Assembly: GCF_011601315.1 (NCBI RefSeq)
Contig: NZ_JAAORA010000002.1
Coordinates: 310,001 to 374,000, forward strand
DNA from: Candidatus Chlorobium masyuteum
GTDB taxonomy: Bacteria > Bacteroidota > Chlorobiia > Chlorobiales > Chlorobiaceae
DNA length: 64,000 bases
Direction of reading: 5' to 3'
Positions 47,507 to 57,965 of this stretch are shown here, one piece after another. The translations under genes were made by a program, and so were the position numbers. Below the pieces are notes generated by a model that was given only the letters and a program-made list of their open reading frames with translations, made no database searches and was not told the origin of the DNA. Every line of letters starts with the position of its first letter. Position 1 is the first letter of the stretch.

Positions 47507-48567
47507 AGTGAGGTGCGCTTTAACATTCGCAGGTTAACCTTCTGGGCGTTCAGATAGATGGTTTCTGCATCGAGCAGACCGTTCTTACTCCCGAACGGGG
47601 TTTCAAGCAGGTCGTACTCCAGGTAGCGGTAGGTGTCAAGGCCGCATGCGGCAGGCAGAGAAGAGAGCGAGGCGGCGAGCATGGTATAGAAGCTCAGGCT
47701 GATTCCGCTCTCAAAAGCCGAGCTGAATACCGCTTTCAGCCTGTTTTCCTGGGCATACCGGGCAAAATGGAGGGCCACCGAGATCCCTCCAAGACGGTTC
47801 GGCTTGAGGATGAGCGCTTTGAGAGCGGCCACCGGAATATAGCTGAGCATCTCAGGTTTCTGCCAGAGTGTTTCATCAAGAGCCGAGGGAATCCCTGTTT
47901 TAGCATGGAACTCCCCGATCAGTTCAGGGTCCTGCAGCGGCTCCTCGATATAGTCAATGCTGCCGGCAGGAGCGCTTCGGGCAAAATCGAGAGCTTCATC
48001 CATCAAAAGCGACTGATTGGCATCAAGACGCAGTTTGATCTGCTGGCCGAAAGTACGGTGAAGCGCTTCAATGCTCCGCAGGGCATCGTCGGTTTTTCCG
48101 GCTGTGATCTTGAGCTTGAATGTCCGGTATCCGAGGCTGAACAAGCGCTCTGCCCGCTCAATGATCTTTGCTGTATCACCGAAGAGCAGGGCGTTGAGTG
48201 GAACCTCTTTTGCACTCTCTTCCAACGGCGAAAAGGCGGAACGGCCCCCCTTATTGGCGGTTTCAAGGTTGATCATCGCCATCTCCAGACCGGTTCGCAC
48301 TGAAGGGTAGAGCTGCTCCTGCATTATCGGGGAGGCAACAAAGTTATGTTTGGCAAGCACCTCAACCAGCTGGGCTTCTGCGGACTGAAACAGCTCTTTG
48401 TGCAGTCCGGGAAGCGGAGCTATTTCACCGTAGCCGATTTTTCCGCTTTCCCGGCTCGTGAGGGCAAGGATAATGCCCTCACGTTGCAGAAGCCTGACGC
48501 CTTTGACGGTTACCGGTTCCGTAAAGGGAATGGCATACCTGTAGAGTGTTACATGGGAGGCTTTCAC
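47494..48567 (-). CDS. menC: o-Succinylbenzoate synthase
   Basis: 357 residues of the enolase superfamily; dehydrates SHCHC to o-succinylbenzoate. It has the lysine motif [12 protein letters not shown], metal ligands in [19 protein letters not shown] and PSALDETLW, and the second lysine in [12 protein letters not shown]. It overlaps menE at its 3' end and menB by 4 nt at its 5' end, so the cluster is tightly coupled. Confidence 0.93.
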   Translation of the reverse strand: MKASHVTLYRYAIPFTEPVTVKGVRLLQREGIILALTSRESGKIGYGEIAPLPGLHKELFQSAEAQLVEVLAKHNFVASPIMQEQLYPSVRTGLEMAMINLETANKGGRSAFSPLEESAKEVPLNALLFGDTAKIIERAERLFSLGYRTFKLKITAGKTDDALRSIEALHRTFGQQIKLRLDANQSLLMDEALDFARSAPAGSIDYIEEPLQDPELIGEFHAKTGIPSALDETLWQKPEMLSYIPVAALKALILKPNRLGGISVALHFARYAQENRLKAVFSSAFESGISLSFYTMLAASLSSLPAACGLDTYRYLEYDLLETPFGSKNGLLDAETIYLNAQKVNLRMLKRTSLWTL

Positions 48568-49385
48568 GGTCTTTTGGGAAACTTGCTGAAGTCAGGCTTG
48601 CGTTTTTCAACAAACGCGTTTCTGCCCTCCTGTCCCTCTTCACTCATATAGTAGAGCATGGTGGCATTTCCGGCCAGCTCCTGCAGGCCTGCCTGGCCGT
48701 CGCAGTCGGCATTCAGCGCAGCCTTCAGGCAGCGGATGGCCATCGGTGAGTTGGCAAGAATCTCACGACACCATTTTACGGTCTCCTCTTCAAGTCGATC
48801 GAGCGGTACAACAGTGTTGACGAGGCCCATGGCAAGGGCTTCAGCTGCATTGTACTGGCGGCAGAGATACCAGATCTCGCGGGCTTTTTTCTGGCCGACA
48901 AGACGGGCCATGTAGCTTGCACCCCATCCGCCGTCAAAAGAGCCGACTTTCGGACCGGTCTGGCCGAAGATGGCATTTTCAGCCGCAATGGTAAGGTCGC
49001 AGAGCATATGCAGCACATGACCGCCACCGATTGAGTAGCCTGCAACCATGGCGATGACCGGTTTCGGGCAGGTGCGGATGTCACGCTGGAAGTCGAGCAC
49101 GTTGAGCTTGTTCACCCCTTTGCCGTCATCATAACCGGCGTTTCCCCTTATTTTCTGGTCGCCTCCCGAGCAGAAGGCCAGGTCGCCCTGACCGGTCAGG
49201 ATGACCACGCCGATCTCCTGGTCATTGCGAGCGTTCTGAAGGGCCTCGATCATTTCGTCAACCGTCTGCGGGCGGAATGCATTGCGTCTTTCAGGGCGGT
49301 TGATGGTGATTTTGGCGATTCCTTCGGCTTTATGGTAGAGAATGTCGGTAAATTCACCGGCCGGTATCCAGTTTACAGCGCTCAT
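48564..49385 (-). CDS. menB: 1,4-Dihydroxy-2-naphthoyl-CoA synthase
   Basis: 273 residues, a crotonase-fold enzyme that closes the naphthoquinone ring. It has the family markers [70 protein letters not shown] and [19 protein letters not shown]. The second block is what separates MenB from generic enoyl-CoA hydratases. It sits one nucleotide after menH and overlaps menC. Confidence 0.97.
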   Translation of the reverse strand: MSAVNWIPAGEFTDILYHKAEGIAKITINRPERRNAFRPQTVDEMIEALQNARNDQEIGVVILTGQGDLAFCSGGDQKIRGNAGYDDGKGVNKLNVLDFQRDIRTCPKPVIAMVAGYSIGGGHVLHMLCDLTIAAENAIFGQTGPKVGSFDGGWGASYMARLVGQKKAREIWYLCRQYNAAEALAMGLVNTVVPLDRLEEETVKWCREILANSPMAIRCLKAALNADCDGQAGLQELAGNATMLYYMSEEGQEGRNAFVEKRKPDFSKFPKRP

Positions 49386-49386
49386 A

Positions 49387-50193
49387 TCAGGATGGTTGTT
49401 GCTTGTTGAAAAATGTTTTCAGGCGGTCGAGAAACAGCTCCCGGTTTTCAATGTGCAGCGTATGGCCGCAGCCGGAAAAGATCTCAAGCGTGGAGTCAGG
49501 GCATAAATTAACCATTTGGCGCCCAATCTCAACGAATTTAAGGTCTTTTTCACCGGCAAAAAATTGTGTCGGCACCCTGTTTTGCGCCAGTGCATCCCAT
49601 AGTGAGGGCTGTACTCCGGTTCCGAGGAGCCTGAGCGCTGAAGCGAGGTTTCCGGGATTGTTGATTTTCCGTTCGCGCTCAATCTCGTGAAAGAGGGGAT
49701 GGTTTTTCAGGGTTGCAAAGAGCGGTTGCTCATACCAGGCTTGAATGAACCCCTCAAAGTTCTTCTCGATTTTTCGGGCAATCCCTTCATCGCTTTTGCG
49801 GCGGGCAGCCTGCTCCTCTTCGGTTCTGAGACCGGGGGAGGCGGAGACAATAACCGCTTTTGTGAAGAGATCCGGGTGGCGCATCATGAGGGCAAGCGCC
49901 ACACGCCCACCCATGGAGTAACCCACGAGAAAGCAGGGAGCCGCCGCAGAACGCCTCAACTCCGCCGCCAGGGCATCAACGGTCTCCATGAAAAACAGCT
50001 CAGGGTTGCCCTCTTTGGGTACTTTGGGTATCGGCGTTTCTCCATGACCCGGAAGGTCCACCAGCACAGAGCAGTAATCCCGTTCAAGCTCCCTTGCGAC
50101 AGCCAGCCAGTCGCTCCCCGACCCGAGAAACCCGTGCAAAAACACAATCCGCGGCAAAGCCTGGTCTCCGATGAGCAATGAGGGGACGTTCAT
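49387..50193 (-). CDS. menH: SHCHC synthase (MenH-type alpha/beta hydrolase)
   Basis: 268 residues. In menaquinone synthesis it eliminates pyruvate from SEPHCHC. It has [16 protein letters not shown] with the oxyanion region, nucleophile Ser in [28 protein letters not shown] and the catalytic His in [12 protein letters not shown]. Position at the head of menHBCE supports the MenH call, since the fold alone would not. Confidence 0.88.
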   Translation of the reverse strand: MNVPSLLIGDQALPRIVFLHGFLGSGSDWLAVARELERDYCSVLVDLPGHGETPIPKVPKEGNPELFFMETVDALAAELRRSAAAPCFLVGYSMGGRVALALMMRHPDLFTKAVIVSASPGLRTEEEQAARRKSDEGIARKIEKNFEGFIQAWYEQPLFATLKNHPLFHEIERERKINNPGNLASALRLLGTGVQPSLWDALAQNRVPTQFFAGEKDLKFVEIGRQMVNLCPDSTLEIFSGCGHTLHIENRELFLDRLKTFFNKQQPS

Positions 50194-50366
50194 GACTAAC
50201 TCTACTTTAGATTCTCTTGCAGGAACAATATATGAAGCTCTTTCACCTGCAGGAAGTTATTTTCGTATAACCGGAGAAGAGTGAATGTTTGAGCGGTTTG
50301 CAGATATCCGTTCAGGAAGAGTATATTGTGTTGCAATTGCAATGCATGAATAATGATTGATAAATT

Positions 50367-50636
50367 ATGAAAAGCGCATCCTTCCCATCCCTTCGCGTTA
50401 AACCCGAGCTCCGCAATGCAGCCGAAGAGGTTTTGCAGCAGGGGGAAAGCCTCTCTTCATTTATTGAGTCATCTATCCGGGCGAATATTGACCGAAGGCT
50501 CAATCAGAAAGAGTTCATTACTCGGGGGCTTGCATCGCGGGACCATGCCCGCATTACCGGGGTATACAAGGATGCTGATCTTGTAGTTGATCGGCTTCAT
50601 GAGATGCTCCTTGAAGCCAAAAAGAAAAGGCATTGA
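50367..50636 (+). CDS. Antitoxin of a ParDE-like module (YlcI/YnfO type)
   Basis: 89 residues. The N-terminus FPSLRVKPELRNAAEEVLQQ and SLSSFIESSIRANIDRR is a ribbon-helix-helix-like DNA-binding segment; the C-terminal YKDADLVVDRLHEMLLEAKK should wrap the toxin. Its stop overlaps the start of the toxin gene. The operon probably represses itself, as is usual for these modules. It is divergent from menH. Confidence 0.82.
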   Translation: MKSASFPSLRVKPELRNAAEEVLQQGESLSSFIESSIRANIDRRLNQKEFITRGLASRDHARITGVYKDADLVVDRLHEMLLEAKKKRH

Positions 50637-50932
50637 AGTACACTGTCCGCTTTACTCCTGAAGTCGAAGAAGATCTTGTGCGGCTTTATGCATTTCTTCT
50701 TGAAAAAGATCCGAAGACGGCTGAAGAGGCACTCAACGCAATTGCCAATGGACTCGGTTTTTTAAGGGATTTTCCTTTCAGTTGCCGTAAAGCGCTTCCC
50801 GAAAATCCACTGCTTCGTGAACTCCTTGTTTCAGACGGAAAATCGGGTTATGTCGCCCTTTTCGAAATCGAGGATCAAAGTACTGTTACCGTTCTTGCCT
50901 TGCGTTACCAGCAAGAAGATGACTATTACTGA
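50633..50932 (+). CDS. RelE/ParE-superfamily toxin
   Basis: 99 residues, starting at a TTG that overlaps the antitoxin stop (TTGA); no ATG lies near. The ParE/RelE pattern is clear: YTVRFTPEVEEDLVRLYAFL, FPFSCRKAL, LRELLVSDGKSGYVALFEIED and a final VTVLALRYQQEDDYY. ParE members poison gyrase, RelE members cut mRNA on ribosomes; the lack of strong RelE catalytic residues makes ParE-like more likely. Confidence 0.82.
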   Translation: MKYTVRFTPEVEEDLVRLYAFLLEKDPKTAEEALNAIANGLGFLRDFPFSCRKALPENPLLRELLVSDGKSGYVALFEIEDQSTVTVLALRYQQEDDYY

Positions 50933-51017
50933 TCTGCAAATGCGGGAAAGTCATGTATTTGCTTTTTGTATCTGTGGAATGGAGACGTACACAACAAACT
51001 ATACGTTCCATTTTCTC

Positions 51018-51290
51018 TCAAGGATTGAACTTTTCATAAATATCTTTGCGATGTCCAACTCTTATAACATGAATAACGAGTTGTTCATGCTCGATTGAAT
51101 AGATAATCCGGTAATCACCTTTACGAATTCTGTAGGTTTGTACTGATCCTCGCATCTTTTTACATCCAGGTGGTAATGGGTCAACTGCAAGATCATTTAC
51201 TGTGTTCACAATTTCAGGAATAATCTCGTTGGCAAGCTTTTTCAGCTCTTTGACAGCGGAATTTTTCCAGTGAATGCTATAGCTGCCCAT
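51018..51290 (-). CDS. RelE-family toxin
   Basis: 90 residues: YSIHWKNSAVKELKKLANEI, PLPPGCKKMRG, YRIRKGDYRIIYSIE and VIRVGHRKDIYEKF. The Arg-x-Gly-Asp-Tyr-Arg stretch and the terminal GHRKDIY are typical of RelE ribosome-dependent RNases. It follows its antitoxin with a 14-nt overlap and converges on the ParE-like module, 85 nt apart. Confidence 0.88.
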   Translation of the reverse strand: MGSYSIHWKNSAVKELKKLANEIIPEIVNTVNDLAVDPLPPGCKKMRGSVQTYRIRKGDYRIIYSIEHEQLVIHVIRVGHRKDIYEKFNP

Positions 51291-51477
51291 TTTTTTTCAG
51301 ATCTTCAACAAGTTGTTCATGAGAGATTGTTGGTTCATCCTTGCGCTCGGCAACAGCGGCCAGATCTTCAAGCTCTTCAAGTAACTCATAAAAATCGTCC
51401 AGGGGTAGAATAACCGATTTTTTGACCCCGTTTTTATCGGTTACGTATTCCGCGTCAATGTTCTCAATCTTTGGCAT
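51277..51477 (-). CDS. Antitoxin (Phd/RelB-like) partner of the RelE toxin
   Basis: 66 residues from MPKIENIDAEYVTDKNGVKK; the longer open frame upstream lacks family character. The acidic helix YELLEELEDLAAVAERKDEP and the end LVEDLKKNGQL are common in such antitoxins. The 211-bp gap to the prenyltransferase gene shows no gene. Confidence 0.78.
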   Translation of the reverse strand: MPKIENIDAEYVTDKNGVKKSVILPLDDFYELLEELEDLAAVAERKDEPTISHEQLVEDLKKNGQL

Positions 51478-51688
51478 TGATAATGGTTTGAAATGTTGAA
51501 AACAGGGGAATTCACCCTTTGCATTGACTATGTTTATTGCCGTAATATAACAATATCGGTTCAGATTTAGTTTGTCACTGAAGAGCGCAGCAGAAAGGTT
51601 ATTCGGGGGTTTCACCTGTCCGTTTTATGCTGAGGGTATTGTGAAGTCGGGTTTGACCGCGTGAAGTGTCACTTACGCTTTTTTTGCA

Positions 51689-52549
51689 ATGACCAAGCCA
51701 ACATTAATCGGGTTGTACCGGCTTTTCCGTTTTGAACTCTCAAGCACCGCAGGTGCCTGTGCGCTCCTTGGCGAACTCCTTGCACTTGGATACCTTCCTT
51801 CTTTTCGTCAGGCAGCACTTGGTTTTCTGACAATCTTCTGCATTTCGGCGACCGCTCTTATTCTCAATGACTTTTTCGATATCGAGACAGATCGGATCAA
51901 TGCGCCTTACCGTCCACTGCCTTCCGGCCTTGTGTCAAAAGCCGAAGCGCTTCTTCTTGCCACAGTCGTTGCACTCCTCGGCTTCCTTTCCGGTTGGATG
52001 ATTGGTGTGGAGGCGTTTGCTCTTGTGCTGGTCGTCTGGATTGCCGGATTTCTCTACAACTGGAGGCTAAAGAAGTCAGGAATAATTGGCAATCTCATCG
52101 TTGGCTTTTCAGTGGGAATGACCTTTGTGTTCGGGGGTATTATGGTTGGAAATCCTTTTGAAAAAATAGTCTGGTTTCTTGCACTCACAACCATGTTTGT
52201 TGACCTTGGAGAAGAGATCGCCGCCGATGCTCTGGATGTTGAGGGTGACCGCAAAACCGGATCGCGTTCGCTGGCTGTTCGTTTCGGCCCGGAGAGAGCA
52301 ATGAGAATTGCAGCGGGTATTTTTTCATTGGTTATAGCAGGAAGCGCCATCCCTTTTGTGTTCGGCTGGCTTGAATGGCTCTATCTGCCTCCAATTGTCA
52401 TTTTCGATGGAGTCATTATCTATTCCGCAAGACGGCTGCTCAATCCAAAGATACCAGACCGAATCAACGATATCCGCCGTATCTATCTGAGCGGTTCAGT
52501 AATGATAGTGGTGTTTATCATTATCCGGCTTGCGATCACAGCCCGGTAA
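51689..52549 (+). CDS. UbiA-superfamily prenyltransferase (DGGGP-synthase-like)
   Basis: 286 residues with eight to nine membrane helices. The two Asp-rich motifs are [21 protein letters not shown] (first 20 residues decisive) and [20 protein letters not shown]. The [10 protein letters not shown] form resembles geranylgeranylglyceryl-phosphate geranylgeranyltransferase and chlorophyll-synthase-type enzymes more than typical MenA. The location between menFD and menHBCE nevertheless allows a quinone prenylation role. I cannot decide the acceptor. The 3' end overlaps menD by 14 nt, convergently. Confidence 0.8.
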   Translation: MTKPTLIGLYRLFRFELSSTAGACALLGELLALGYLPSFRQAALGFLTIFCISATALILNDFFDIETDRINAPYRPLPSGLVSKAEALLLATVVALLGFLSGWMIGVEAFALVLVVWIAGFLYNWRLKKSGIIGNLIVGFSVGMTFVFGGIMVGNPFEKIVWFLALTTMFVDLGEEIAADALDVEGDRKTGSRSLAVRFGPERAMRIAAGIFSLVIAGSAIPFVFGWLEWLYLPPIVIFDGVIIYSARRLLNPKIPDRINDIRRIYLSGSVMIVVFIIIRLAITAR

Positions 52550-54290
52550 GATATTCTGCGGCGAGGGTGTTGATTTTGGCCTGGAGTGAGCGGTGGCGGA
52601 GCAGATTATCCTCTCTTGTGCCATTGACTTCTATCACGGTGCTTCGGGGGCTGGCGGATGCTTTTGTGTAAGCAGCCATGAATTCGTCGTTTGTTTTCGG
52701 ATTCGTGTACTCTACACCGAAGGTTTCGGCGGCGGATTTGACACTGTAGTTTTGCGGGGTGGCGAAATGGGTTTCAAAGATCTCTTTGCATTTGGAAACC
52801 GGCAGGAACGAGAAGATGCCTCCGCCGTTGTTGTTGAGCACAATAATCTGCAGGGGGACATCCATGGAGCCGAGCAGCGAGAGTGCATTCAGGTCGTGCA
52901 GAAAGGCGATATCGCCGATCAGGAGCGTCACCGGCTTTTGTCCGCCTGAGGCAAATCCGGCTGCGGTTGAGATAATGCCGTCAATCCCGCTTGCTCCGCG
53001 GTTGATGCCGGTTATGACGCATTCTGTCTGAATGTTGTATGCGAAGCTGTCCATATCTCGGACCGGCATGCTGTTTGAGAGGAAGAGTCGCTGGCTGCTG
53101 CTTATCAGCGTTGAAACCAGTCGTGCAGCGGAAATTTCTGTTACCGGAAGGTTGCCTGTGGTTTCACTGTCAATGGCTTCTCCTGCGTGGCGGAAGAATG
53201 TTTTGGCCTGCTCCATATTGATTCCGGAAGTGGCAGAGCGGCACCCCTTGAGAGCCTTGGCGGTCAGGAGAATCGAACGCTCAATGCTCATGGTTACGTT
53301 GTGGTCGGGGGAGTAGCGCTCTGCATCTGGTCTGATGACGATATAGTGTTTCGGATTCCACTTCCGGATGGCGGCTGCCGGGTGTTTTGCGATCAGGCGA
53401 CCGCCGAAATGGAGCACCAGGTCGGGTATGAAGCGTTCAGCGAATTCCGGAGTTGCAAAGGCCTGCTGCCATGGAAGTGTTGTGCTCATCAGGCGAACTC
53501 CTGAAGAGAGATCGCCGTAGAGTGGTATCTGAAGATCAAGGGCAAGTTCGGCAACCGCTTCCGCCTCTTCGGCGCGCTGCATGCTTCCCGCAATAATGAG
53601 GGGCCTGTCAGCTTTTGCAAGCAGTCCACGCAGTATCGAGAGAGCTTCAATATCCGGTCGCTTTTCCGGGAAAAGTGTGCGGCTTGAGGGTTCTGCGCTT
53701 CCAAGCCACTCATGTAGAGGGTTGAGCCAGGGATCTTCCGGATCGGGTGCTTCCGGTTCCAGCGGCTCCCGGAACGGCTGGTTCAGGTGTACCGGGCCGG
53801 GAGGTGAACCGACAGCTTTCGCTACAGCATAGGAAACAGTGGAGAGCAGGGCTTTCGGTGGCAGCTCCGCTGACGGAACCGGGAGCTGCATGTGCCACCG
53901 GGTATAGCTGCCGAAGATGTTCTCCTGGCGGATAGTCTGGTTTGCTCCGCATTCAAGCAGTTCGAAGGGGCGGTCGGCAGAGAGCACTATCATCGGCTGA
54001 GAGTCCATGGATGCCTCAACAACGGCAGGGAAATAGTTGGCTACGGCGGTGCCTGATGTGCAGATGAGAACAGCCGGTTTTCCGGTAGCTCTGGCATGCC
54101 CGAGCGCAAAGAAGGCTGCAGAGCGTTCATCCGGAAAGATTTTCCACCGGGCTTTAGGATTTCCGGCAACGGCAGCTGTGAGCGGCGTTGAGCGTGAGCC
54201 TGGAGAGATGCAGAAAAAATCAGCACCCTGCCGGATCAGCTCTTCAATGATGATGCTGCTCCAGAGTGTGGTGATCTGGCGGTTGTTCAT
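52536..54290 (-). CDS. menD: SEPHCHC synthase
   Basis: 584 residues, a thiamine-diphosphate enzyme joining isochorismate and 2-oxoglutarate. It has the N-terminal [20 protein letters not shown] and [32 protein letters not shown], and the C-terminal TPP/Mg motif [17 protein letters not shown] with [14 protein letters not shown]. Its start overlaps the menF stop by 4 nt (coupled). It overlaps the convergent prenyltransferase. Confidence 0.96.
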   Translation of the reverse strand: MNNRQITTLWSSIIIEELIRQGADFFCISPGSRSTPLTAAVAGNPKARWKIFPDERSAAFFALGHARATGKPAVLICTSGTAVANYFPAVVEASMDSQPMIVLSADRPFELLECGANQTIRQENIFGSYTRWHMQLPVPSAELPPKALLSTVSYAVAKAVGSPPGPVHLNQPFREPLEPEAPDPEDPWLNPLHEWLGSAEPSSRTLFPEKRPDIEALSILRGLLAKADRPLIIAGSMQRAEEAEAVAELALDLQIPLYGDLSSGVRLMSTTLPWQQAFATPEFAERFIPDLVLHFGGRLIAKHPAAAIRKWNPKHYIVIRPDAERYSPDHNVTMSIERSILLTAKALKGCRSATSGINMEQAKTFFRHAGEAIDSETTGNLPVTEISAARLVSTLISSSQRLFLSNSMPVRDMDSFAYNIQTECVITGINRGASGIDGIISTAAGFASGGQKPVTLLIGDIAFLHDLNALSLLGSMDVPLQIIVLNNNGGGIFSFLPVSKCKEIFETHFATPQNYSVKSAAETFGVEYTNPKTNDEFMAAYTKASASPRSTVIEVNGTREDNLLRHRSLQAKINTLAAEYLTGL

Positions 54291-55711
54291 GCTTCCTGAC
54301 GGGTTATAGTCAGTATGTCGCCGATTTTCTGATCAACCTCGTTCCATTCAGAGAGGGGATCCGATCCTGTTACCAGTCCTGCACCGGAGTAGAGATAGGT
54401 GAAGCGTCCGTTGACAAGCGCCGAGCGGATGGCTACGGAAAATTCAGCAGCATCACGGCTGATCCAGCCGACAGGTGCGGCATACCAGCCCCGGCTGAAG
54501 GGTTCGAGCTCCATGATATGCTGAAGTGCGGGCTCCTTCGGGACGCCGCCGACAGCAGGAGTTGGATGGAGGCGTTTCAGTACATCGCTGTCATTTTCGA
54601 ATTCCGGCTTGAGTGTTGCCGAGCAGCGGGTATAGAGGTGTGCAAGTCGGTTCAACTGCATAACACAGACATCCTCCTCCATGTCAATTTCGCTGCATAT
54701 CGGGAAGAGGTCTTCGTAGATCATCGCCCTGACAAAGTTATGCTCGCGGATATCTTTTTCTGAATTCAGGAGTGCCTCTGAAGCGTGATGGTCACCGCCT
54801 TTGATCATCTCTTTCGAACAGGTTCCGGCAAGCGCTTCAGTCAGGAGCTGGTTGCCGTTTCTGCGGTAGAGCCGTTCGGGTGAAAAGCTGAAAAATGCCC
54901 GGTTTTCAGCCGGCTCAAAGTAGAATCTGTAGATCGCATTTTCCGGATAGGGATAGCGAAGCAGGAAGAGGAGCGGAGAGAGTGTCGCACTGAACTCCAG
55001 TATGGTCTGCCGTGCCAGCATTATCTTCTCCATCTCCCCGCTGGTAAACGTCCGGAGCGCTTTTCTGCAAAGCTCAATCCATCGGGTTTCATCCGGATTA
55101 TAGGAGATGTTGAGCAGTTCCGGGAGTTTCGACGCAGAGCAGTCGGTGTTGGTTACGAGCCGGTCAAGCACATCGGTCAGCTCACGGATTTTTGTTATGA
55201 CAACATCACCCTGTTCAATCCAGAGATGGCATGAAAGGGAGTAGTGTGCGTTCTCGAATGTCAGCTGGACAAGTGGCAGTACAAAAGAGAAGGTGGAAAA
55301 CTCCTGCCAGATTGGATCCTGTCTCTCGCTGTTGTTGAAGTGGAACCCTCCGAAATAGCGGGCGTGGGGAGTTTTGCGGGCCAGGGAGCGTTCGAACTGC
55401 CTGAACATCTCGTCGTTATTGCCTTCTCCGTCATACGTAATGGTGTCAGCAATGCCGATTCCGGCTACAGCATAATCCTTTTCACGGTTCATCCAGAACA
55501 CTCTGGGATATATCGTCTGCACAGAGAGCCATTCTGGCAGGTCTGCAGGATGAACAGGCTGCGAGAAGGTTACAAGATGGTTCTTGTGATCTCTGCCCGC
55601 ATCAAGCTTGTCATCGTAAAGGCTTAAAGCAGTTTTCAGGCTTGCAACAGCCTTTTCGATAGACAGGAGTTCCGCTGAAGGTGTAATGGTATGGTAATGC
55701 TCACTCATCAT
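54287..55711 (-). CDS. menF: Isochorismate synthase
   Basis: 474 residues, the chorismate-binding superfamily; chorismate to isochorismate, the entry of menaquinone synthesis. It has [51 protein letters not shown] and [19 protein letters not shown]. The position before menD makes the menaquinone role far more likely than a siderophore one. The 137 bp upstream carry no gene. Confidence 0.95.
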   Translation of the reverse strand: MMSEHYHTITPSAELLSIEKAVASLKTALSLYDDKLDAGRDHKNHLVTFSQPVHPADLPEWLSVQTIYPRVFWMNREKDYAVAGIGIADTITYDGEGNNDEMFRQFERSLARKTPHARYFGGFHFNNSERQDPIWQEFSTFSFVLPLVQLTFENAHYSLSCHLWIEQGDVVITKIRELTDVLDRLVTNTDCSASKLPELLNISYNPDETRWIELCRKALRTFTSGEMEKIMLARQTILEFSATLSPLLFLLRYPYPENAIYRFYFEPAENRAFFSFSPERLYRRNGNQLLTEALAGTCSKEMIKGGDHHASEALLNSEKDIREHNFVRAMIYEDLFPICSEIDMEEDVCVMQLNRLAHLYTRCSATLKPEFENDSDVLKRLHPTPAVGGVPKEPALQHIMELEPFSRGWYAAPVGWISRDAAEFSVAIRSALVNGRFTYLYSGAGLVTGSDPLSEWNEVDQKIGDILTITRQEA

Positions 55712-55824
55712 ATGCGTTTGTCGGCATTATAACGCTCCAATATGTTTGTTTCATACTTACAGAAACAAACAGTACAACAAGTTATCAATATCAGTTTCCT
55801 GAAATAAAAAAACGAAGGAAAATC

Positions 55825-55853
55825 GGTACCGGTTTTCAAAAAATCCGGTTACC
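55825..55853 (-). terminator. Probable terminator of the TPR lipoprotein gene
   Basis: On the minus strand GGTAACCGG pairs with CCGGTACC (one bulged A) around an A/T loop, followed by a T-rich stretch with a run of seven T. The stem overlaps the stop codon. Confidence 0.55.
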
Positions 55854-56466
55854 GTTTTTCACTACTACCAGATTTTTCCTTATTGAAATGGCGCTGCAGC
55901 GAGACGGCAAGATAATTGTTTTTCACAAGAAGCCATTCATAAATCGCCTCGGCTTCAGCCCTTCTGCCGGTATGAATATAGCAGATTGCAAGATTGTAGT
56001 GGGCCTCTGCAAATGCTTCGCTGTTATCTATGGCATCACTGTATGCGGTGGAAGCTTTCTCATACTGCTGCATCTGCATATAGACATTGCCGACATCATA
56101 AAGACGCATTGAGTCTTTTGGCGCGCGTTCAAGGTGTTTCTGAAAATATCCCAGTGCTCCGGCATAGTTTTTCTGATTGAAAGCGATCGTCCCCAGGGCC
56201 TGTTCTGCATGATCAAGCCCGGGATTTAAGGCAAGAGCGTTTTTGAATGCTTCGGTTGCTTCATTATAACGCTGTTTACGGGCCAGAGCGTTGCCGAGAA
56301 GCATAAAACCGCCGGCATCCTGAGGATTTTTCCATACCTGCTGCTGCAGATTTGCAATTTCATCCGATTTACGGTTGCAGGATGTCAAAATGGTGAGGCT
56401 GGCCAGCAGAGCGCAAGCAATGAAGCGAGACAGTCCGGACCTTGAATAGGGTAGTGAAGGAGTCAT
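55849..56466 (-). CDS. TPR-repeat lipoprotein
   Basis: 205 residues. Signal FIACALLASLTILTSC is a lipoprotein signal with lipobox LTSC; Cys29 would be lipidated. The mature part has four to five tetratricopeptide repeats (for example GGFMLLGNALARKQRYNEAT, AEAHYNLAICYIHTGRRAEA), a protein-interaction scaffold in the periplasm or on the outer membrane inner leaflet. Partner unknown. The gap 56467-56645 shows nothing. Confidence 0.85.
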   Translation of the reverse strand: MTPSLPYSRSGLSRFIACALLASLTILTSCNRKSDEIANLQQQVWKNPQDAGGFMLLGNALARKQRYNEATEAFKNALALNPGLDHAEQALGTIAFNQKNYAGALGYFQKHLERAPKDSMRLYDVGNVYMQMQQYEKASTAYSDAIDNSEAFAEAHYNLAICYIHTGRRAEAEAIYEWLLVKNNYLAVSLQRHFNKEKSGSSEKR

Positions 56467-56645
56467 AGTAATTCAATATAATCACTTGATGAATGATCTG
56501 CCAATCATGATTTGGATACGTTTCTGATTTGGCTGAAATATTTCAGAATTGCAGGCAGTGTCCGTAACTTGAGCGGTCAGGATTCTTTGGAAGGTTTAGA
56601 TCTGATCGATCGAGAATGCCGGTAATCATATGAAATAAAAGAGCC

Positions 56646-56852
56646 ATGAAACATGATTTAGAGGTAAGCGGCATGAGCTGCAGCGGTTGTGAGATGCTCA
56701 TCAAGGAGGCTCTTGAAGAGCTTGACGGTGTTCTGGAAGCCGAGGCATCTCATTCTACAGGCAGGGTTACGGTTGAGTGCGATCCGTCAAAGGTCACTCT
56801 TGCTGCAATAACGGAAACTATTCAGGCAGAGGGCTTTACGGTTAAGGGGTAA
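56646..56852 (+). CDS. Heavy-metal-associated (CopZ-like) metallochaperone
   Basis: 68 residues, a single HMA domain. The metal site is GMSCSGCEMLIKEAL (Cys-x2-Cys), with the beta-alpha-beta-beta-alpha-beta pattern and TGRVTVECDPSKVT. It would bind Cu(I) or another soft metal in the cytoplasm. No metal ATPase lies nearby. Confidence 0.88.
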   Translation: MKHDLEVSGMSCSGCEMLIKEALEELDGVLEAEASHSTGRVTVECDPSKVTLAAITETIQAEGFTVKG

Positions 56853-56904
56853 CGAGCTGTCGGAAAAAAGGTGCATCTATCGGAAAAAAAGAAAGGAGTG
56901 TGAC

Positions 56905-57648
56905 ATGGCAGTCGAGAAAACGGAACGGCTTGCGGTTCTTATTGATGCAGATAATACCCAGCCGGCAATTATTGAAGGTTTGCTTGCTGAGGTTGCCAAG
57001 TACGGAACGGCAAATGTCAAAAGAATATACGGTGACTGGACGACTACAGCACTGCGGGGATGGAAGGAGGTACTTCTTGAGTTTTCCATCCAGCCGATCC
57101 AGCAGTTCGGCTATACCAAAGGGAAAAATGCAACAGACAGTGCCATGATTATTGATGCCATGGATCTTTTGTATACCGGCAAATTTCAGGGGTTCTGCAT
57201 TGTGTCAAGTGACAGTGATTTTACCAAACTGGCCTCGCGGATCAGGGAGTCCGGACTGACGGTCTACGGATTCGGAGAGAAAAAAACCCCGGGCCCTTTT
57301 GTTTCAGCTTGTGACAAGTTCATCTATACGGAGGTTCTTCGCCTGAAACTCAATGAAAACGAACCGATTGCACGCAAGTCGATGGCTGAGCTTAAACAGG
57401 ATACCCGTCTGGTCCGGTTACTGAGAAATGCGGTTGAAGCCTCCTCTGATGAGAGCGGCTGGGCGCATCTTGCAACGACAGGCGGCAACATCGCCAAGCA
57501 ATCTCCGGAGTTTGATCCACGAAACTACGGTTATATCAGGCTTGGAGAGTTGCTGGAAGCAACAAAGCTGTTTGATTTTGATGAGAGGGTTCTCGGTAAC
57601 GGACAATCGAGGGCTATCTATGTGCGTGACAAGCGCAAAAAAGGATGA
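56905..57648 (+). CDS. NYN-domain protein with C-terminal OST-HTH/LOTUS domain
   Basis: 247 residues. The N-terminal NYN (PIN-like) domain has LAVLIDADNTQP with the first acidic pair, KNATDSAMIIDAMDLLY and FCIVSSDSDFTKLASRI, giving the acidic metal site of a putative ribonuclease. The C-terminal 80 residues (LVRLLRNAVEASSDESGWAH, GYIRLGELLEATKLF) match an OST-HTH/LOTUS RNA-binding domain. It is related to cyanobacterial LabA-type proteins. Start ATG at 56905 has AAAGGAG 7-13 nt upstream. RNA target unknown. Confidence 0.88.
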   Translation: MAVEKTERLAVLIDADNTQPAIIEGLLAEVAKYGTANVKRIYGDWTTTALRGWKEVLLEFSIQPIQQFGYTKGKNATDSAMIIDAMDLLYTGKFQGFCIVSSDSDFTKLASRIRESGLTVYGFGEKKTPGPFVSACDKFIYTEVLRLKLNENEPIARKSMAELKQDTRLVRLLRNAVEASSDESGWAHLATTGGNIAKQSPEFDPRNYGYIRLGELLEATKLFDFDERVLGNGQSRAIYVRDKRKKG

Positions 57649-57663
57649 GTAGATTGAGCACAT

Positions 57664-57697
57664 AAAAAAGGCCTCACCGGAGTGAAGCCTTTTTTTA
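57664..57697 (+). terminator. Rho-independent terminator after the NYN gene
   Basis: AAAAAAGGCCTCAC, loop CGGA, GTGAAGCCTTTTTTT: a long stem with one mismatch and T7 (57690-57696), 16 nt after the stop. It may also serve the tRNA gene on the other strand. Confidence 0.9.
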
Positions 57698-57705
57698 TGT
57701 ATCTG

Positions 57706-57780
57706 CGGAGCTGACGGGGCTCGAACCCGCGACCTCCTGCGTGACAGGCAGGCGCTCTAACCAAACTGAGCTACAGCTCC
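57706..57780 (-). tRNA. tRNA-Asp (anticodon GTC)
   Basis: On the minus strand the acceptor arm GGAGCTG pairs with CAGCTCC, the D arm is GCTC...GAGC, the anticodon stem-loop is CCTGC-CTGTCAC-GCAGG with anticodon GTC, and the T arm is GCGGG-TTCGAGC-CCCGT. The discriminator is G. CCA is not encoded. Confidence 0.97.
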
Positions 57781-57965
57781 ATTCAAAGAGTTGTAAATGT
57801 ATAGAGCACGACCCTAAAATCCAAAAAGTATTTTCGTTTTTTTTCTGTTTATATTGAGTTCGGAAAACAGAGAAATGTTTCTGCACTCCTTTGTTTTTTA
57901 ACACTTTCAGCATGGTTTCTGATTTTTGTTACGTGTAATCTTCAATCAACAAGATTGGTATCAAC

